Source: UMGS1696 sp964463375 (GTDB lineage: Bacteria > Bacillota > Clostridia > Oscillospirales > CAG-272). Taken from it: a DNA stretch of 64,000 nt. Where the stretch lies: positions 62,001 through 126,000 of the forward strand of contig CAYXBQ010000004.1 of assembly GCA_964463375.1 (NCBI GenBank), given 5' to 3'. Both the position numbers and the translations under genes were made by a program. Positions 16,909 to 25,464 of this stretch are shown one piece after another. Within the stretch, counting starts at the first letter, position 1. Each line of letters starts with the position of its first letter. The notes beneath the pieces were generated by a model. It was not told the DNA's origin. It did no database searches and saw nothing but the letters and a program-made list of their open reading frames with translations.

Positions 16909-16929
16909 AATGGTCTTCCTTTCAATTGT

Positions 16930-16948
16930 CGGATGCATCTCGGATGCA
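16930..16948. repeat. Direct repeat CGGATGCA x2, candidate operator
   Basis: CGGATGCA at 16930-16937 and 16941-16948, an 11-bp period (about one helical turn), between the transcription start and the start codon of the second solute-binding protein gene. Each half also contains the palindromic ATGCA(T). Confidence 0.4.
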
Positions 16949-16966
16949 CCAAAATATACCAACTGT

Positions 16967-16995
16967 ATTCTACCATCTGTTGTGCGCTATGTCAA
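16967..16995 (-). promoter_or_regulatory. Strong sigma-A promoter of the second solute-binding protein gene
   Basis: Minus strand TTGACA (16990-16995), 17-bp spacer, TAGAAT (16967-16972). Confidence 0.85.
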
Positions 16996-17034
16996 TAGGT
17001 ACGGACAATATTTCGGCATACATGCAGCATTTTT

Positions 17035-18168
17035 TTACTTCACAAACAATCTTCTGTAAATATCCGACATTTCTCCACGGGAGATCACATAGGGGCTGTT
17101 GGCGTAGTTGCCGGCATCGGCTACCAGATCGATCAGCTCCTCTGCCACCTCCGCAGTCATGGTCAGGTCGGTCAGTCCCGACATTGCCGGGATCCGCAGT
17201 GACATTTCTTCCACGGTGGTATCCATGGCCACAGCCAGCTCATCGATGGCATTGCGGCCCACCCGGTTCAGGCGATTGTAGCGGATGTATGCCCCTTCGA
17301 AAATGGCACAGGCCTTGCCATGGGGGATCCCATAGGTCAGGGTCAGGCTGTAGCCCAGGGGATGGGGGAAGCCGGTGCCCGTATAGCTGATGGCAACACC
17401 GGCGGCGGTTGCAGCATAGGCCAGTCTCTGCCGCTGCTTGGGCGTGAAGCCACCACCGTCCCGTTCTCCGGCACCGTCCTTGTCCAAAAACAGCACGTCC
17501 CACACCTCTCTTGCGGCGAACACAGCGGCACTCTGGCTATCCTCCGTGGACTTGGGAGACAGGTAGGATTCCATGGCGTGTGCCAGGGCATCCAGAGCCG
17601 TGCTGACGCTGGTATCCCGGTCCATGGAGTAGGTATACTTAGGACAGACAAAGCTGTACTTCGGCCAGGACGTGGCGCTCTTGAAGGTCTTTTTCTTTTT
17701 GCCACCGGGCAGAGTCAGTACGGCATAGGGGACGGCTTCGCTGCCGGTGCCTGCGGTGGTGGGGATGGCGATCAGGGGCAGACCGGGGTTTGCTACCTTC
17801 TCGGCCTTGTAGATGTCTAAAACGTCCGCATCCGGGTTGGCACCATAGGCAGCGATGGCCTTGGCTCCGTCCAGCACAGACCCGCCACCCGCTGCGATCA
17901 CAAAGTCGCAGCCGTTCTCCCGGCAAAACCGCCCGCCCTCGTGACAGGTCTCTGCCAGGGGATTCTCCGTGATCTTCGCAAAGCGGACGTAGGGGATCCC
18001 AAGCTCGGTCAGGATCTTATCGATGTCTGCCATGACCCCGCAGGCATCTGCACTGTGGCGACCTGTGACGACAAGTGCCTTCTTCCCCAGGGCAAACAGT
18101 GCCTTCCCTGTTTCCAGGCATTCGTTCCCCAAAAATATTTTTACCGGTGCGTGTGTTGTAATGTCCAT
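17035..18168 (-). CDS. Iron-containing alcohol dehydrogenase
   Basis: 377 residues, normal for the family; start at the ATG after AAGGAGG. NAD(P)-dependent oxidation or reduction of an alcohol/aldehyde with iron. Motifs: AAGGGSVLDGAKAIA (nucleotide binding), IPTTAGTGSEAV, the metal-ligand helix STALDALAHAMESYLS, and the His ligands in GTGFPHPLGYSLTLTYGIPHGKAC. Residues run without gaps, so the enzyme should be active. The substrate cannot be read; butanol, propanediol and lactaldehyde dehydrogenases share these motifs. It is transcribed alone from the promoter at 18273. Confidence 0.88.
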   Translation of the reverse strand: MDITTHAPVKIFLGNECLETGKALFALGKKALVVTGRHSADACGVMADIDKILTELGIPYVRFAKITENPLAETCHEGGRFCRENGCDFVIAAGGGSVLDGAKAIAAYGANPDADVLDIYKAEKVANPGLPLIAIPTTAGTGSEAVPYAVLTLPGGKKKKTFKSATSWPKYSFVCPKYTYSMDRDTSVSTALDALAHAMESYLSPKSTEDSQSAAVFAAREVWDVLFLDKDGAGERDGGGFTPKQRQRLAYAATAAGVAISYTGTGFPHPLGYSLTLTYGIPHGKACAIFEGAYIRYNRLNRVGRNAIDELAVAMDTTVEEMSLRIPAMSGLTDLTMTAEVAEELIDLVADAGNYANSPYVISRGEMSDIYRRLFVK

Positions 18169-18272
18169 GTATCCTCCTTGTCCCCTGCGCCGATACCGGT
18201 AGATCCGGTGATCCATGGGGCAGGCGGGACAGTATATTGGCAATGATAAGGTGTGTTTTCTCATTTGATATA

Positions 18273-18302
18273 ATAGTAGCACATTCAGGTGGGGTAGTGC
18301 AA
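18273..18302 (-). promoter_or_regulatory. Candidate sigma-A promoter of the alcohol dehydrogenase gene
   Basis: Minus strand TTGCAC (18297-18302), 18-bp spacer, TACTAT (18273-18278). The leader would be about 100 bases. Confidence 0.5.
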
Positions 18303-18474
18303 GAGTGAAACAGCAGGATTTTTTCGACATTCTACAAGATACTTTTGGTGGAATTTCCCAATATCCGGTGGGTACGGTGCAAAAACGCCCCTTTTTCCCC
18401 CCGCTGACCCTCGGCTCCGGCTGCTATAGGTGCAAATTCTTTTTGTATTTTTGGTAAATTCTTTCGCAAGATGG

Positions 18475-18503
18475 TTGTTTTTTTGCGGGAGATGTGATAC
18501 CAT
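18475..18503 (+). promoter_or_regulatory. Candidate promoter of the small secreted protein gene
   Basis: TTGTTT (18475-18480), 17-bp spacer, TACCAT (18498-18503). A modest match. Confidence 0.4.
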
Positions 18504-18546
18504 ATAGGCAGTCCATTTTGTACTTGTAAAAAAGGAGATATACGAT

Positions 18547-19116
18547 ATGAAAAACTGGCAGAAAATTTGCTGCGTTCTGGCACTGGCCGGTGCCATGTCC
18601 ATCGGTGCTGCGGCAGAAGACGTGCTGACCGTTCCGGATGAGATCACCGTGGCCACGGAAGACGTGTCCCTGCCCACCCTTGTACACGCCGAACAGGTGC
18701 GGATCACCAGCTCCATGGCCTCCGACGACAGCGACCTGCGTGCCCTGTACGACCTGTCTACCGATACCGCTGTTACCTTTGACGAGAGTGTGAGCCTGTC
18801 CATGACCACCGAAGAAGCCTTCCGTCTGCACGCCATCGTGGTGAACGAGGTGGAGACAAAGTACGATGCTGCGCTCTACGCTTCCAAGGACGGCGAAAAC
18901 TGGGTGGAAGTACAGTTTGACACCAAGACTGTGGATGGCTTTGTAGTATACCAGACCCGTGGGCTGGGCAGAGACTACAAGTTCTACCGTCTGCAAGCCG
19001 AGACCAAGGATGGCGAAGCACTGACCTTCCACACCCTGGCCATGTACGAAAAGCAGGTAGATGTATGGCCCTTCTCCCTGCACCATATGTATCGTGCCGC
19101 CCGTGTGCAGCCCTAA
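18547..19116 (+). CDS. Small secreted protein with discoidin (F5/8 type C)-like domain
   Basis: 189 residues. A cleavable signal peptide (MKNWQKICCVLALAGAMSIG, cleavage probably after AAA at 24) is followed by one domain. The strand pattern ITSSMASDDSDLRALYDLSTDTAVTF, then YDAALYASKDGENWVEV and YKFYRLQAE is that of galactose-binding/F5-8C modules, where a ligand loop hangs from a beta sandwich. No catalytic domain or sortase/SLH anchor is attached, so it may be a secreted carbohydrate-binding protein. The start follows AAAAAAGGAGA. Monocistronic. Domain call by eye, moderately sure. Confidence 0.6.
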   Translation: MKNWQKICCVLALAGAMSIGAAAEDVLTVPDEITVATEDVSLPTLVHAEQVRITSSMASDDSDLRALYDLSTDTAVTFDESVSLSMTTEEAFRLHAIVVNEVETKYDAALYASKDGENWVEVQFDTKTVDGFVVYQTRGLGRDYKFYRLQAETKDGEALTFHTLAMYEKQVDVWPFSLHHMYRAARVQP

Positions 19117-19165
19117 GGCTTTTTGCATGTAAGACTGCTGGCACAGGCGCTGCCGCCGACAAAAC

Positions 19166-19210
19166 GCCCCCTACCGGTTCCTGCTTTCGGTTCCTGGATC
19201 GGGGGCTTTT
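19166..19210 (+). terminator. Probable terminator after the small secreted protein gene
   Basis: Stem GCCCCC / GGGGGC with an irregular interior and only four T. Confidence 0.5.
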
Positions 19211-19243
19211 CCGTGTAGGGGAGCATAGTGGCGCCGGGCACAC

Positions 19244-19295
19244 AAAAAAGCCTCCTCCGGCCACCGGTTGGATCCGGATCCGGCAAAAGGCTTTT
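19244..19295 (-). terminator. Rho-independent terminator downstream of spoVG
   Basis: Minus-strand stem AAAAGCCT / AGGCTTTTTT with CCGG-rich interior and six T. Confidence 0.65.
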
Positions 19296-19314
19296 GCAAC
19301 AGGAATGCTATTTT

Positions 19315-19611
19315 TTATGAAAATACTTCCTCCTCCACAGCGGCGGCTGCCTGCTTTGCCAATTCTTCTTCATAGGCGTGCAGTACAGCTTCCTCCAGCT
19401 CGGCACGGAATGCTGCATGGATCGGGTGTACGATATCCCGATAGGTACCGTCCGGATTCTTGCGGCTGGGCATTACGATGAAGTTTTTGTCTCTCACACT
19501 GATAACCTTGATGTCATGCAGGGCCAATTGTCCGTCAAAGGTGACAGATACGATCGCTTTCATCGGCCCCTCTTCAAATAGCTTTCTTACTTTAATATCG
19601 GTGATTACCAT
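19315..19611 (-). CDS. spoVG: Septation/sporulation regulator SpoVG
   Basis: 98 residues; start at the ATG after GGGAGGAC (GTG-like upstream codons dropped). Small RNA/DNA-binding regulator that affects division septum formation, sporulation and virulence genes in Firmicutes. The signature ITDIKVRKLFEEGPMKAIVS, then LALHDIKVI, FIVMPSRKNPDGTYRDIVHPI is the SpoVG family throughout. Its C-terminal helix is extended and alanine/glutamate-rich (EELAKQAAAAVEEE), common in clostridial members. It is alone, divergent from murC, with a TATACT (19734-19739) upstream but no clear -35. Confidence 0.93.
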   Translation of the reverse strand: MVITDIKVRKLFEEGPMKAIVSVTFDGQLALHDIKVISVRDKNFIVMPSRKNPDGTYRDIVHPIHAAFRAELEEAVLHAYEEELAKQAAAAVEEEVFS

Positions 19612-20016
19612 GTGTCCTCCCACTTGTTCAGGTCACTCTGTCCATTGGATTTTGTCAAAAGGGGTCTTCCCTACCGATTGCAGCAGGGTCTCTTCCTTTT
19701 TCTGCCTTTTCCTGTCTCTTTTGCAGCACCTATAGTATACACCACTTTTGTGAAATCTATTCGATGGAAAATTGGCCTGTTTTTAAAATTACTGTTTACT
19801 TTTTTGAAAAATATGATTTACGATCCGTGAACGACACGTCGGGCGGCGATTTATCATAGCTATATATGATATTTATACATGGTCATGTATAAATATAAAA
19901 TAAATACAGACTGTCCTTTGTCCCGGCAAGCTTCTGTGCATAAGCGTATCATACAGATGTTGCCACGTTCACATACCCAAACATAAACCGCATAAATATA
20001 AAGGAGACTATGTTAT
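19612..20016. other. Divergent regulatory region between spoVG and murC
   Basis: AT-rich 405-bp region. It holds a possible spoVG -10 (TATACT on the minus strand, 19734-19739), a perfect 13-bp inverted repeat (19869-19896, listed), and the murC leader. No small gene seen; the murC promoter is not obvious. Confidence 0.5.
19869..19896. repeat. Perfect 13-bp inverted repeat, candidate operator
   Basis: ATATTTATACATG and CATGTATAAATAT separated by GT, about 120 bp upstream of murC and 260 bp upstream of spoVG. There is no T-run, so it is not a terminator; the two-fold symmetry suits a dimeric repressor site. Confidence 0.55.
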
Positions 20017-21456
20017 ATGGCACTGCCCAACACACATATGGGTCCGGAGGCGATCGGCGCCCTGCTGGATGGCAAAAAGAACCTGTTTTTCGACGGCATC
20101 GGTGGTATCAGCATGAATGCACTGGCACATATCTCGGCACTGCGGGGACACCATGTCTCCGGATACGACCGCACGCCCTCTCCCATCACCAGACGGCTGG
20201 AGCAGGCGGGGATCACGGTCTACTACACGCCGGATCCGGTGCATATGCAGGGCTGTGACGCACTGATCTACACCGTTGCCATGGGGGAAGACAATCCGGA
20301 ATATCGGTACGCCGGGATCCACAATATCCCCCGCATCTCCCGGGCTGACTTCCTGGGCTACATCATGTCCGGCTACAGGGAGCGGATCGGGGTATCGGGT
20401 ACCCACGGCAAATCCACCACCACCGGCATGGTCGCCCAGATCCTGATCGAGGCAGGCGTGGATCCCACGGTATTCAACGGTGCGGAAATGAAAATGACCG
20501 GCACGGTAGACCGGATCGGTGGGGACGACTATTTCGCCTTTGAAGCCTGCGAATACATGGACTCCTTCTTAGACTTTTGTCCCACCATCGCCATCGTGCT
20601 GAACATCGAGTTGGACCACGTGGACTACTTTCCTTCCCTGAACGCCATCAAGCATTCCTTCACGGACTTTATGAATAGAACCGGCTCCGGTGGCTATGCG
20701 GTGGTCAATGCCAACGATCCCGATTGTTTGGAGGCGGCACAGAAGTACACCGGTCAGCTGGTCACCTTTGGCAACCGAAACCCGCTGGCAGACTATTGGT
20801 CTACCAACATCACCACCGACCGCGGCCGTGCCTCCTTTGACGTGATGCATCGATTTCCAGACGAAAGCGAACCCACACGGCTGGCCACTGTGCATTTGCA
20901 GATCCCCGGCAAGCACAACATCAGCGATGCACTGGCCGCCTTCACGGCTTGTCACCTCTGCGGCATCGATCCCCAGATCATTGCCGATGGGCTGAGCCAT
21001 TATGCCGGGATCTGCCGCCGGATGGATCATATCGGGCAGACAGCGGTCGGCGCTGACGTGTACACCGACTATGCCCACCATCCCACGGAGATCGAAGCTA
21101 CCCTGTCCGGAGCCGCCGCCATGGGCTACAGCCACCTGACCGTGTGCTTCCAGCCCCACACCTACTCCCGCACCGCCCAGCTCTTTGACGATTTTGTCCG
21201 GGCCCTGTCCGAATCGGCAGCCGACGAGATCCTGCTGTGCGACATCTACGCCGCTCGGGAGACCAACGTCTATGGTGTGACCGCCGAACAGCTCGCCGCC
21301 GCCATTTGCGCCAAAGGCAAACCCTGCCGTGTGGTCCACGATTTTGACACCGCTGCCGCCTACTGCACTACGGTAACGCCCGCAGACGGTATGGTACTGA
21401 TCATGGGTGCCGGCGATGTGATCCAGGTGGGAGACAAAATCCAAAAGCAAAAATAA
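20017..21456 (+). CDS. murC: UDP-N-acetylmuramate--L-alanine ligase
   Basis: 479 residues. Adds L-Ala to UDP-MurNAc with ATP, the first amino acid step of peptidoglycan precursor synthesis. The N-terminal Rossmann segment reads FFDGIGGISMNALAHI, the ATP loop GVSGTHGKSTTTGM, the central metal/substrate part EACEYMDSFLDF and NIELDHVDYF, and the C-terminal domain has DVYTDYAHHPTEIEATL and the FQPHTYSRT motif of MurC. Length is normal. The start is 13 bases after AAGGAGAC, a slightly wide spacing. Monocistronic, ended by the terminator at 21465. Confidence 0.96.
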   Translation: MALPNTHMGPEAIGALLDGKKNLFFDGIGGISMNALAHISALRGHHVSGYDRTPSPITRRLEQAGITVYYTPDPVHMQGCDALIYTVAMGEDNPEYRYAGIHNIPRISRADFLGYIMSGYRERIGVSGTHGKSTTTGMVAQILIEAGVDPTVFNGAEMKMTGTVDRIGGDDYFAFEACEYMDSFLDFCPTIAIVLNIELDHVDYFPSLNAIKHSFTDFMNRTGSGGYAVVNANDPDCLEAAQKYTGQLVTFGNRNPLADYWSTNITTDRGRASFDVMHRFPDESEPTRLATVHLQIPGKHNISDALAAFTACHLCGIDPQIIADGLSHYAGICRRMDHIGQTAVGADVYTDYAHHPTEIEATLSGAAAMGYSHLTVCFQPHTYSRTAQLFDDFVRALSESAADEILLCDIYAARETNVYGVTAEQLAAAICAKGKPCRVVHDFDTAAAYCTTVTPADGMVLIMGAGDVIQVGDKIQKQK

Positions 21457-21464
21457 TGCCATGC

Positions 21465-21513
21465 AAAAAGGCAGCTGCAATCTATCCGTCTCCGGCGGTA
21501 CAGCTGCCTTTTT
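21465..21513. terminator. Bidirectional Rho-independent terminator
   Basis: AAAAAGGCAGCTG / CAGCTGCCTTTTT, perfect 13-bp arms, between convergent murC and the SanA-like gene. Confidence 0.92.
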
Positions 21514-21534
21514 ATGTTGTTTTCGCACGCATTG

Positions 21535-22149
21535 CTATTCTATAGCGAAGAGAAAGTCCTTGACTCTGGCGGCCACCTCTCTTGCATCCCGCCACAATTG
21601 ACCACGATAGGGGCGCAGGTCGGCGGATACACCGGTGGCCTCTATGCCCGATCGATCGGCGATGTATAAGGCTCGGTGCAGGTGGTAGGACTGGGTCACG
21701 ATGAGGATCCGCTGTGCACCAAATTCTGTCTTGGCACGGTGTAGGGATTCGCTGGTGGAAAAGCCCTCGTGGTCCAGCCACACGTCCGTTTCCGGTACCT
21801 CTGCCGCCAATGCCAGTGCCAGCATACAGCCCACCTCATCGTAATCCGGACCGCTGTCGTCACCGCTCATGAGCAGGATCGGCGCATGGCCGTTTTTGTA
21901 TAGGCGCAGTCCCGTGGCAACCCGGTCGTACAGCATATCCGAAGGGGAGCCGTCCGGCTTGACACCGGCACCCAGCACCAAAATGCAGTCGTAGTCTCCC
22001 CCGGTCGGCAGGGTATCCGACGTGTAGATCCGATCCTTTGTGGTACCTGTCACATACAGATCGATGCCCGCCACGGTCAGGATACCGCATAGGCACAGGA
22101 TACCCACGATACGCCAGAGCCGTTTTTTGTGCCGGTCACGCTTCTGCAT
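21535..22149 (-). CDS. SanA/YdcF-like (DUF218) membrane-anchored protein
   Basis: 204 residues. One N-terminal membrane helix (WRIVGILCLCGILTVAGIDLYV) then a DUF218 domain: CILVLGAGVKPDGSPSDML, DRVATGLRLYKNG, ILLMSGDDS, DHEGFSTSESL, ILIVTQSYHLHRALYIA. The family affects envelope integrity and vancomycin tolerance (SanA, ElyC) and has a nucleotide-binding-like fold outside the membrane. The start overlaps the end of the upstream DUF4349 gene by 14 bp, so they are translationally coupled. A weak ribosome site (AGGGAC) fits that. Confidence 0.85.
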   Translation of the reverse strand: MQKRDRHKKRLWRIVGILCLCGILTVAGIDLYVTGTTKDRIYTSDTLPTGGDYDCILVLGAGVKPDGSPSDMLYDRVATGLRLYKNGHAPILLMSGDDSGPDYDEVGCMLALALAAEVPETDVWLDHEGFSTSESLHRAKTEFGAQRILIVTQSYHLHRALYIADRSGIEATGVSADLRPYRGQLWRDAREVAARVKDFLFAIE

Positions 22150-23128
22150 CGTTTTGTCCCTGTTTTTCTGCCTGCCGCTTCTGCTGTCTTGCCAAAAGCT
22201 TTCGTTTAGACCGTTTGCTCAGCCCGATCGCCAGCACGATCACGCCGCCCAGCACGACGATCCAGATCCCGAAATAGGGTAGAGACGACACGAACCACAC
22301 GGCAAAGTCCTTGGCATCCTCGGCGATATCCTCGCAGTTTTCCACAAGATCCTCCCGGATCCGCTGACCCACGGTCTTTTCTGCCACGGGGATCGACACC
22401 TTTTCCACCTCATCCACGTTCAGCGTCACCGTGCAGTAGGAGATCAAATTGTCGTACTGCCGGAGCCGGGACTGGTAGCTGTCCAGCTGGTACTGCACAT
22501 CGGATATGCGCTCCTGCACGGAGATCACGTCCTCCACCGTTTCGCACCGGGCTAAGATCGATAGCAGCGTCTCCTCCTCCACGGACAGCGCACGGATCTT
22601 GGCTTCTACATCCGTATACTCCATGGTCACATCCTGGACGTTTTCGCTTTTGTAGGTCACATTTCCCAGTGCCGACACAGAGGAAAGCAGCTCGTCATAG
22701 CGATCGGCCGGTACCCGGATCACGTAGCTTGCCCAGCGATTGCCCCGCTCTGCACTGCCCGTGTTCTCACCGCTTTGGATGTAGGCCCCGTATGTAGCAA
22801 GCTGTTTTTCAAGAGCTGCGGTGAAATCATCGTAGGCTTTGGTCTCCACGTTCAGGGATGCATTGCGGATCAGCTTTCGGTTGGACAGGTCGTTCTCCGC
22901 CTGTGTCTGCCCCTTCTCCGCACCGGTGTTGACAGCGGTACTGCCGGAGAAAGCCTCTGCCGGTGCTTCTTCGTACCATGCTTCTTCGATATACACCTCA
23001 CCGTCCATGGCGGCACCGTTATAGGACATGGTAGTGGTAGCCATTTCGTCGCTGGCAAATTTCGAAGATGCGCCGCAGCCGGTGAGCAGTATGGCCATAG
23101 CGGCGATACAGCATAGGATCTTTTGCAT
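22136..23128 (-). CDS. DUF4349 lipoprotein
   Basis: 330 residues. Lipoprotein signal MQKILCCIAAMAILLTGCG with an LTGC lipobox. Residues 85-260 match DUF4349: KLIRNASLNVETKAYDDF, YVIRVPADRYDELLSSVSALGNVTYKSENVQDVTMEYTDVEAKI in pieces, and a coiled-coil stretch ISDVQYQLDSYQSRLRQYDNLI. A C-terminal membrane helix (FGIWIVVLGGVIVLAIGL) precedes a Lys/Arg/Gln tail. So it is tethered at both ends and probably spans the wall zone. Role unknown; the coiled coil suggests a structural or scaffolding part. First gene of a pair with the SanA-like gene; strong ribosome site AAGGAGGT. Confidence 0.85.
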   Translation of the reverse strand: MQKILCCIAAMAILLTGCGASSKFASDEMATTTMSYNGAAMDGEVYIEEAWYEEAPAEAFSGSTAVNTGAEKGQTQAENDLSNRKLIRNASLNVETKAYDDFTAALEKQLATYGAYIQSGENTGSAERGNRWASYVIRVPADRYDELLSSVSALGNVTYKSENVQDVTMEYTDVEAKIRALSVEEETLLSILARCETVEDVISVQERISDVQYQLDSYQSRLRQYDNLISYCTVTLNVDEVEKVSIPVAEKTVGQRIREDLVENCEDIAEDAKDFAVWFVSSLPYFGIWIVVLGGVIVLAIGLSKRSKRKLLARQQKRQAEKQGQNDAEA

Positions 23129-23170
23129 ATGTTACCTCCTTGTGATGGGATCGGTTTTGTATCTTATTCA

Positions 23171-23204
23171 CTCATGCGTGTATAATCACTTATACGCTCA
23201 TGCG
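23171..23204. repeat. Direct and inverted repeats upstream of the DUF4349 gene
   Basis: CTCATGCG at 23171-23178 and 23197-23204, flanking the inverted repeat GTATAA-TCAC-TTATAC (23180-23195). Could be a regulator site or the promoter region of the minus-strand operon. Confidence 0.35.
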
Positions 23205-23278
23205 CTTAAGTGGTTAGACGACACCGCATGGGCAATTGTTCCGGCTGTATGTCGTTTTTTTCGATCCGACATTCCCCC

Positions 23279-23307
23279 TTGACAATTGTGCCGTGTCACG
23301 GTATAAT
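23279..23307 (+). promoter_or_regulatory. Consensus sigma-A promoter of the DUF1015 gene
   Basis: TTGACA (23279-23284), 17-bp spacer, TATAAT (23302-23307). Confidence 0.9.
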
Positions 23308-23348
23308 GATAGCATTACAACAATATTTTCCATCACGGGAGGCTCTCT

Positions 23349-24581
23349 ATGTCCCATACCCCTGTATTTTCACCCGCTTCGATCCTGCTGCCCAAGGCGA
23401 AAACAGCCGCCGATTGGCAAAAGTGGGCGGTCATTGCCTGTGACCAGTTCACGTCCCAAATGGACTACTGGAACGACTGCGTGCAGCTCATCGATGGCGC
23501 ACCCTCCACCTATGACTATATCCTGCCCGAAGCCTATTTGGACACCGACAAGGAAGCTGCCCACGCCGCCGCCATCGCCGACCATATGCAGCACTTTGAT
23601 CCCGAAACCATGGACACCTTTGACGGTATCGTGTACGTAAAGCGCACCCTGCCCGATGGGTCTGTGCGGCACGGCATGATCGGCAAGATCGATCTGGAGG
23701 CCTACAGCTATGCAGCCGATTCCACCTCCCCCATCCGTGCCACCGAGGCCACCATCCTAAGTCGGATCCCCCCACGGCAGAAGATCCGGGCAGAAGCGGC
23801 CATAGAGCTGCCCCACATTTTGATCCTCATGGACGACACCGGCTCCATCTTCCCCTGGCTCTGGGAAAACCGCGGCGACTGCACACCGCTGTACGATTTT
23901 GATCTCATGTTGGGCGGCGGACACGTGACCGGCTGGGGCGTATCCGGTGCGACACTGGACACGCTGACCGGCAAGCTCGCTGCCTATGAGGAAGCCGGTG
24001 CCGGTGGTGTCCTCTATGCCATGGGCGACGGCAACCATTCTTTAGCCGCAGCCAAGGCACACTACGAAGCCGTCAAGAAAGCCCTGGGTACCGAAAAAGC
24101 AGCTTCTCACCCGGCACGCTATGCCCTTTGTGAGATCACGGCACTGGGAGAGGATTCCCTTGTGTTCGAGCCGATCTACCGGCTCCTGCTGCACGCCGAC
24201 ACCAAGGATGTGGTGGATGCACTGTCCAAGGTCACCGCACCGGGGGAGGGGGAGCAGTCCTTTACCCTATGCGTGGGAGAGACTGCGGAGAGACGGCATT
24301 TTGTCACTACCACCCATGCGCTGACCGTTGGTACCCTGCAAAACTGGATCGATGACTATACCAGCACCCATCCCGCCGTGGTCTGCGACTACATCCACGG
24401 AGAAGCGGATCTGCGTGCGCTGGCTGGGGAAGAAGGCCGGGTAGGCTTTGTGTTCGACACCATTGCCAAGAGTGAGCTGTTTGCCTACATCGCTGCCCAC
24501 GGTACCACTCCGCGCAAGACCTTCTCTATGGGAGAGGCACGCAGCAAACGGTATTATCTGGAAGGCAGAGCGATCCGATAA
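23349..24581 (+). CDS. DUF1015 family protein
   Basis: 410 residues, cytoplasmic. DUF1015 proteins are widespread and uncharacterised, sometimes near serA/serC, as here about 1 kb away. Hallmarks are the N-terminal KWAVIACDQFTSQMDYW, the central LYAMGDGNHSLAAAKAHYE and the C-terminal VGFVFDTIAKSELF. The start follows GGGAGG. A perfect promoter drives it alone. The GDGNHSLA motif with Asp, Asn and His suggests a catalytic centre, possibly of a hydrolase or kinase-like enzyme, but no activity is established. Confidence 0.88.
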   Translation: MSHTPVFSPASILLPKAKTAADWQKWAVIACDQFTSQMDYWNDCVQLIDGAPSTYDYILPEAYLDTDKEAAHAAAIADHMQHFDPETMDTFDGIVYVKRTLPDGSVRHGMIGKIDLEAYSYAADSTSPIRATEATILSRIPPRQKIRAEAAIELPHILILMDDTGSIFPWLWENRGDCTPLYDFDLMLGGGHVTGWGVSGATLDTLTGKLAAYEEAGAGGVLYAMGDGNHSLAAAKAHYEAVKKALGTEKAASHPARYALCEITALGEDSLVFEPIYRLLLHADTKDVVDALSKVTAPGEGEQSFTLCVGETAERRHFVTTTHALTVGTLQNWIDDYTSTHPAVVCDYIHGEADLRALAGEEGRVGFVFDTIAKSELFAYIAAHGTTPRKTFSMGEARSKRYYLEGRAIR

Positions 24582-24651
24582 CAGGGGGGCTCGTTTTTGC
24601 CCGTATGCTGTGCCCGCAACTGTAGGTTGCAGAAGTGGAAAGTGCGGATTC

Positions 24652-24680
24652 TTGCATCGCAACCGGGAATATGGTATACT
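24652..24680 (+). promoter_or_regulatory. Sigma-A promoter of the HTH regulator gene
   Basis: TTGCAT (24652-24657), 17-bp spacer, TATACT (24675-24680). Confidence 0.75.
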
Positions 24681-24713
24681 ATAGGCAAGATCCAATCGCA
24701 TCGGAGGACACAC

Positions 24714-25400
24714 ATGAAGCTATCTGAAAAAATCTACACCTGCCGCAAGAAGGCGGGACTGAGCCAGGATGCTCTGGCAGAACAGATCGGGGTATCCCGG
24801 CAGGCCATCTCCAAATGGGAAAATGGCGAAGCGGTTCCGGAGACGAGCAAGCTGCCGGGTCTGGCGAAAGTGCTGGGCGTATCCATCGACTGGCTGTTGT
24901 CCGAGGAAGAAGAAAACGAACCTGTGGAAAACCACGATACTTTCCAAAAGGCAGAGGCAGATCCCCACACCGATACCGCCGACACGCAGGATACACCCCG
25001 ACATGAGCTGGACTGGCTGCCCGGCTTTCTCATGAAGCTGGTGCGGCGGTACGGCTGGCTGGCGGGGGTCTACGTGGCGGTAGGCGGCTTTGGTCTCACC
25101 TTGATCGGTGCTATCGCTAAGGCGGCGGTACGGGGGATGGTGAACATGGCAAACACCATGGATCCCTTCGGCGGCAGCTTGGTGATCAGCGACTCCTACG
25201 GCAACGAGATCACCGGAGATATGGCAGAGGCCATCGCCGGGCAGCTGGACCTCGGCTACGGCATGACCATGGGAAATAGCATAATAGAAAACAATCCGGT
25301 CAGCATCGTGGCAGGTATCCTGCTGGTGATCGGGATCCTCACCATGCTATGCGGCATCGGCCTTGCAGTGTGGCTATACCAAAAGCGGGGAGAAGCATGA
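24714..25400 (+). CDS. XRE-family HTH regulator with C-terminal membrane helices
   Basis: 228 residues; start after CGGAGGAC. Residues 1-65 are a Cro/C1-type helix-turn-helix: KLSEKIYTCRKKAGLSQDAL, EQIGVSRQAISKWENGEAVP, ETSKLPGLAKVLGVSIDWLL. An acidic linker follows, then two membrane segments around 108-132 (GWLAGVYVAVGGFGLTLIG) and 193-222 (VSIVAGILLVIGILTMLCGIG). Membrane-bound XRE regulators of this build are common in Clostridia and may sense envelope or ion conditions. It is followed by the promoter of a stand-alone RNA 30 bp downstream, with no terminator between, so read-through into the RNA is possible. Confidence 0.85.
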   Translation: MKLSEKIYTCRKKAGLSQDALAEQIGVSRQAISKWENGEAVPETSKLPGLAKVLGVSIDWLLSEEEENEPVENHDTFQKAEADPHTDTADTQDTPRHELDWLPGFLMKLVRRYGWLAGVYVAVGGFGLTLIGAIAKAAVRGMVNMANTMDPFGGSLVISDSYGNEITGDMAEAIAGQLDLGYGMTMGNSIIENNPVSIVAGILLVIGILTMLCGIGLAVWLYQKRGEA

Positions 25401-25429
25401 TCCTGCAAAGAAAAAAGGCCACATACCTC

Positions 25430-25458
25430 TTGACAGGCGGGCGGCAATGGTGTATAAT
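25430..25458 (+). promoter_or_regulatory. Consensus sigma-A promoter of stand-alone RNA copy 1
   Basis: TTGACA (25430-25435), 17-bp spacer, TATAAT (25453-25458). Confidence 0.9.
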
Positions 25459-25464
25459 AAAAGC

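Larger units (their letters stand above)
18169..18546. other. Divergent intergenic region between alcohol dehydrogenase and small secreted protein genes
   Basis: Contains the two outward-facing promoters listed separately and a T-rich stretch around 18425-18490. No small gene or RNA structure was convincing. Confidence 0.5.

Noticed and set aside
19740..19790. Sigma-H promoter for spoVG (CGAAT near 19760)
   Set aside because: The -35-like AGGCCAA departs from RWAGGAnnT at several positions; too weak to report.
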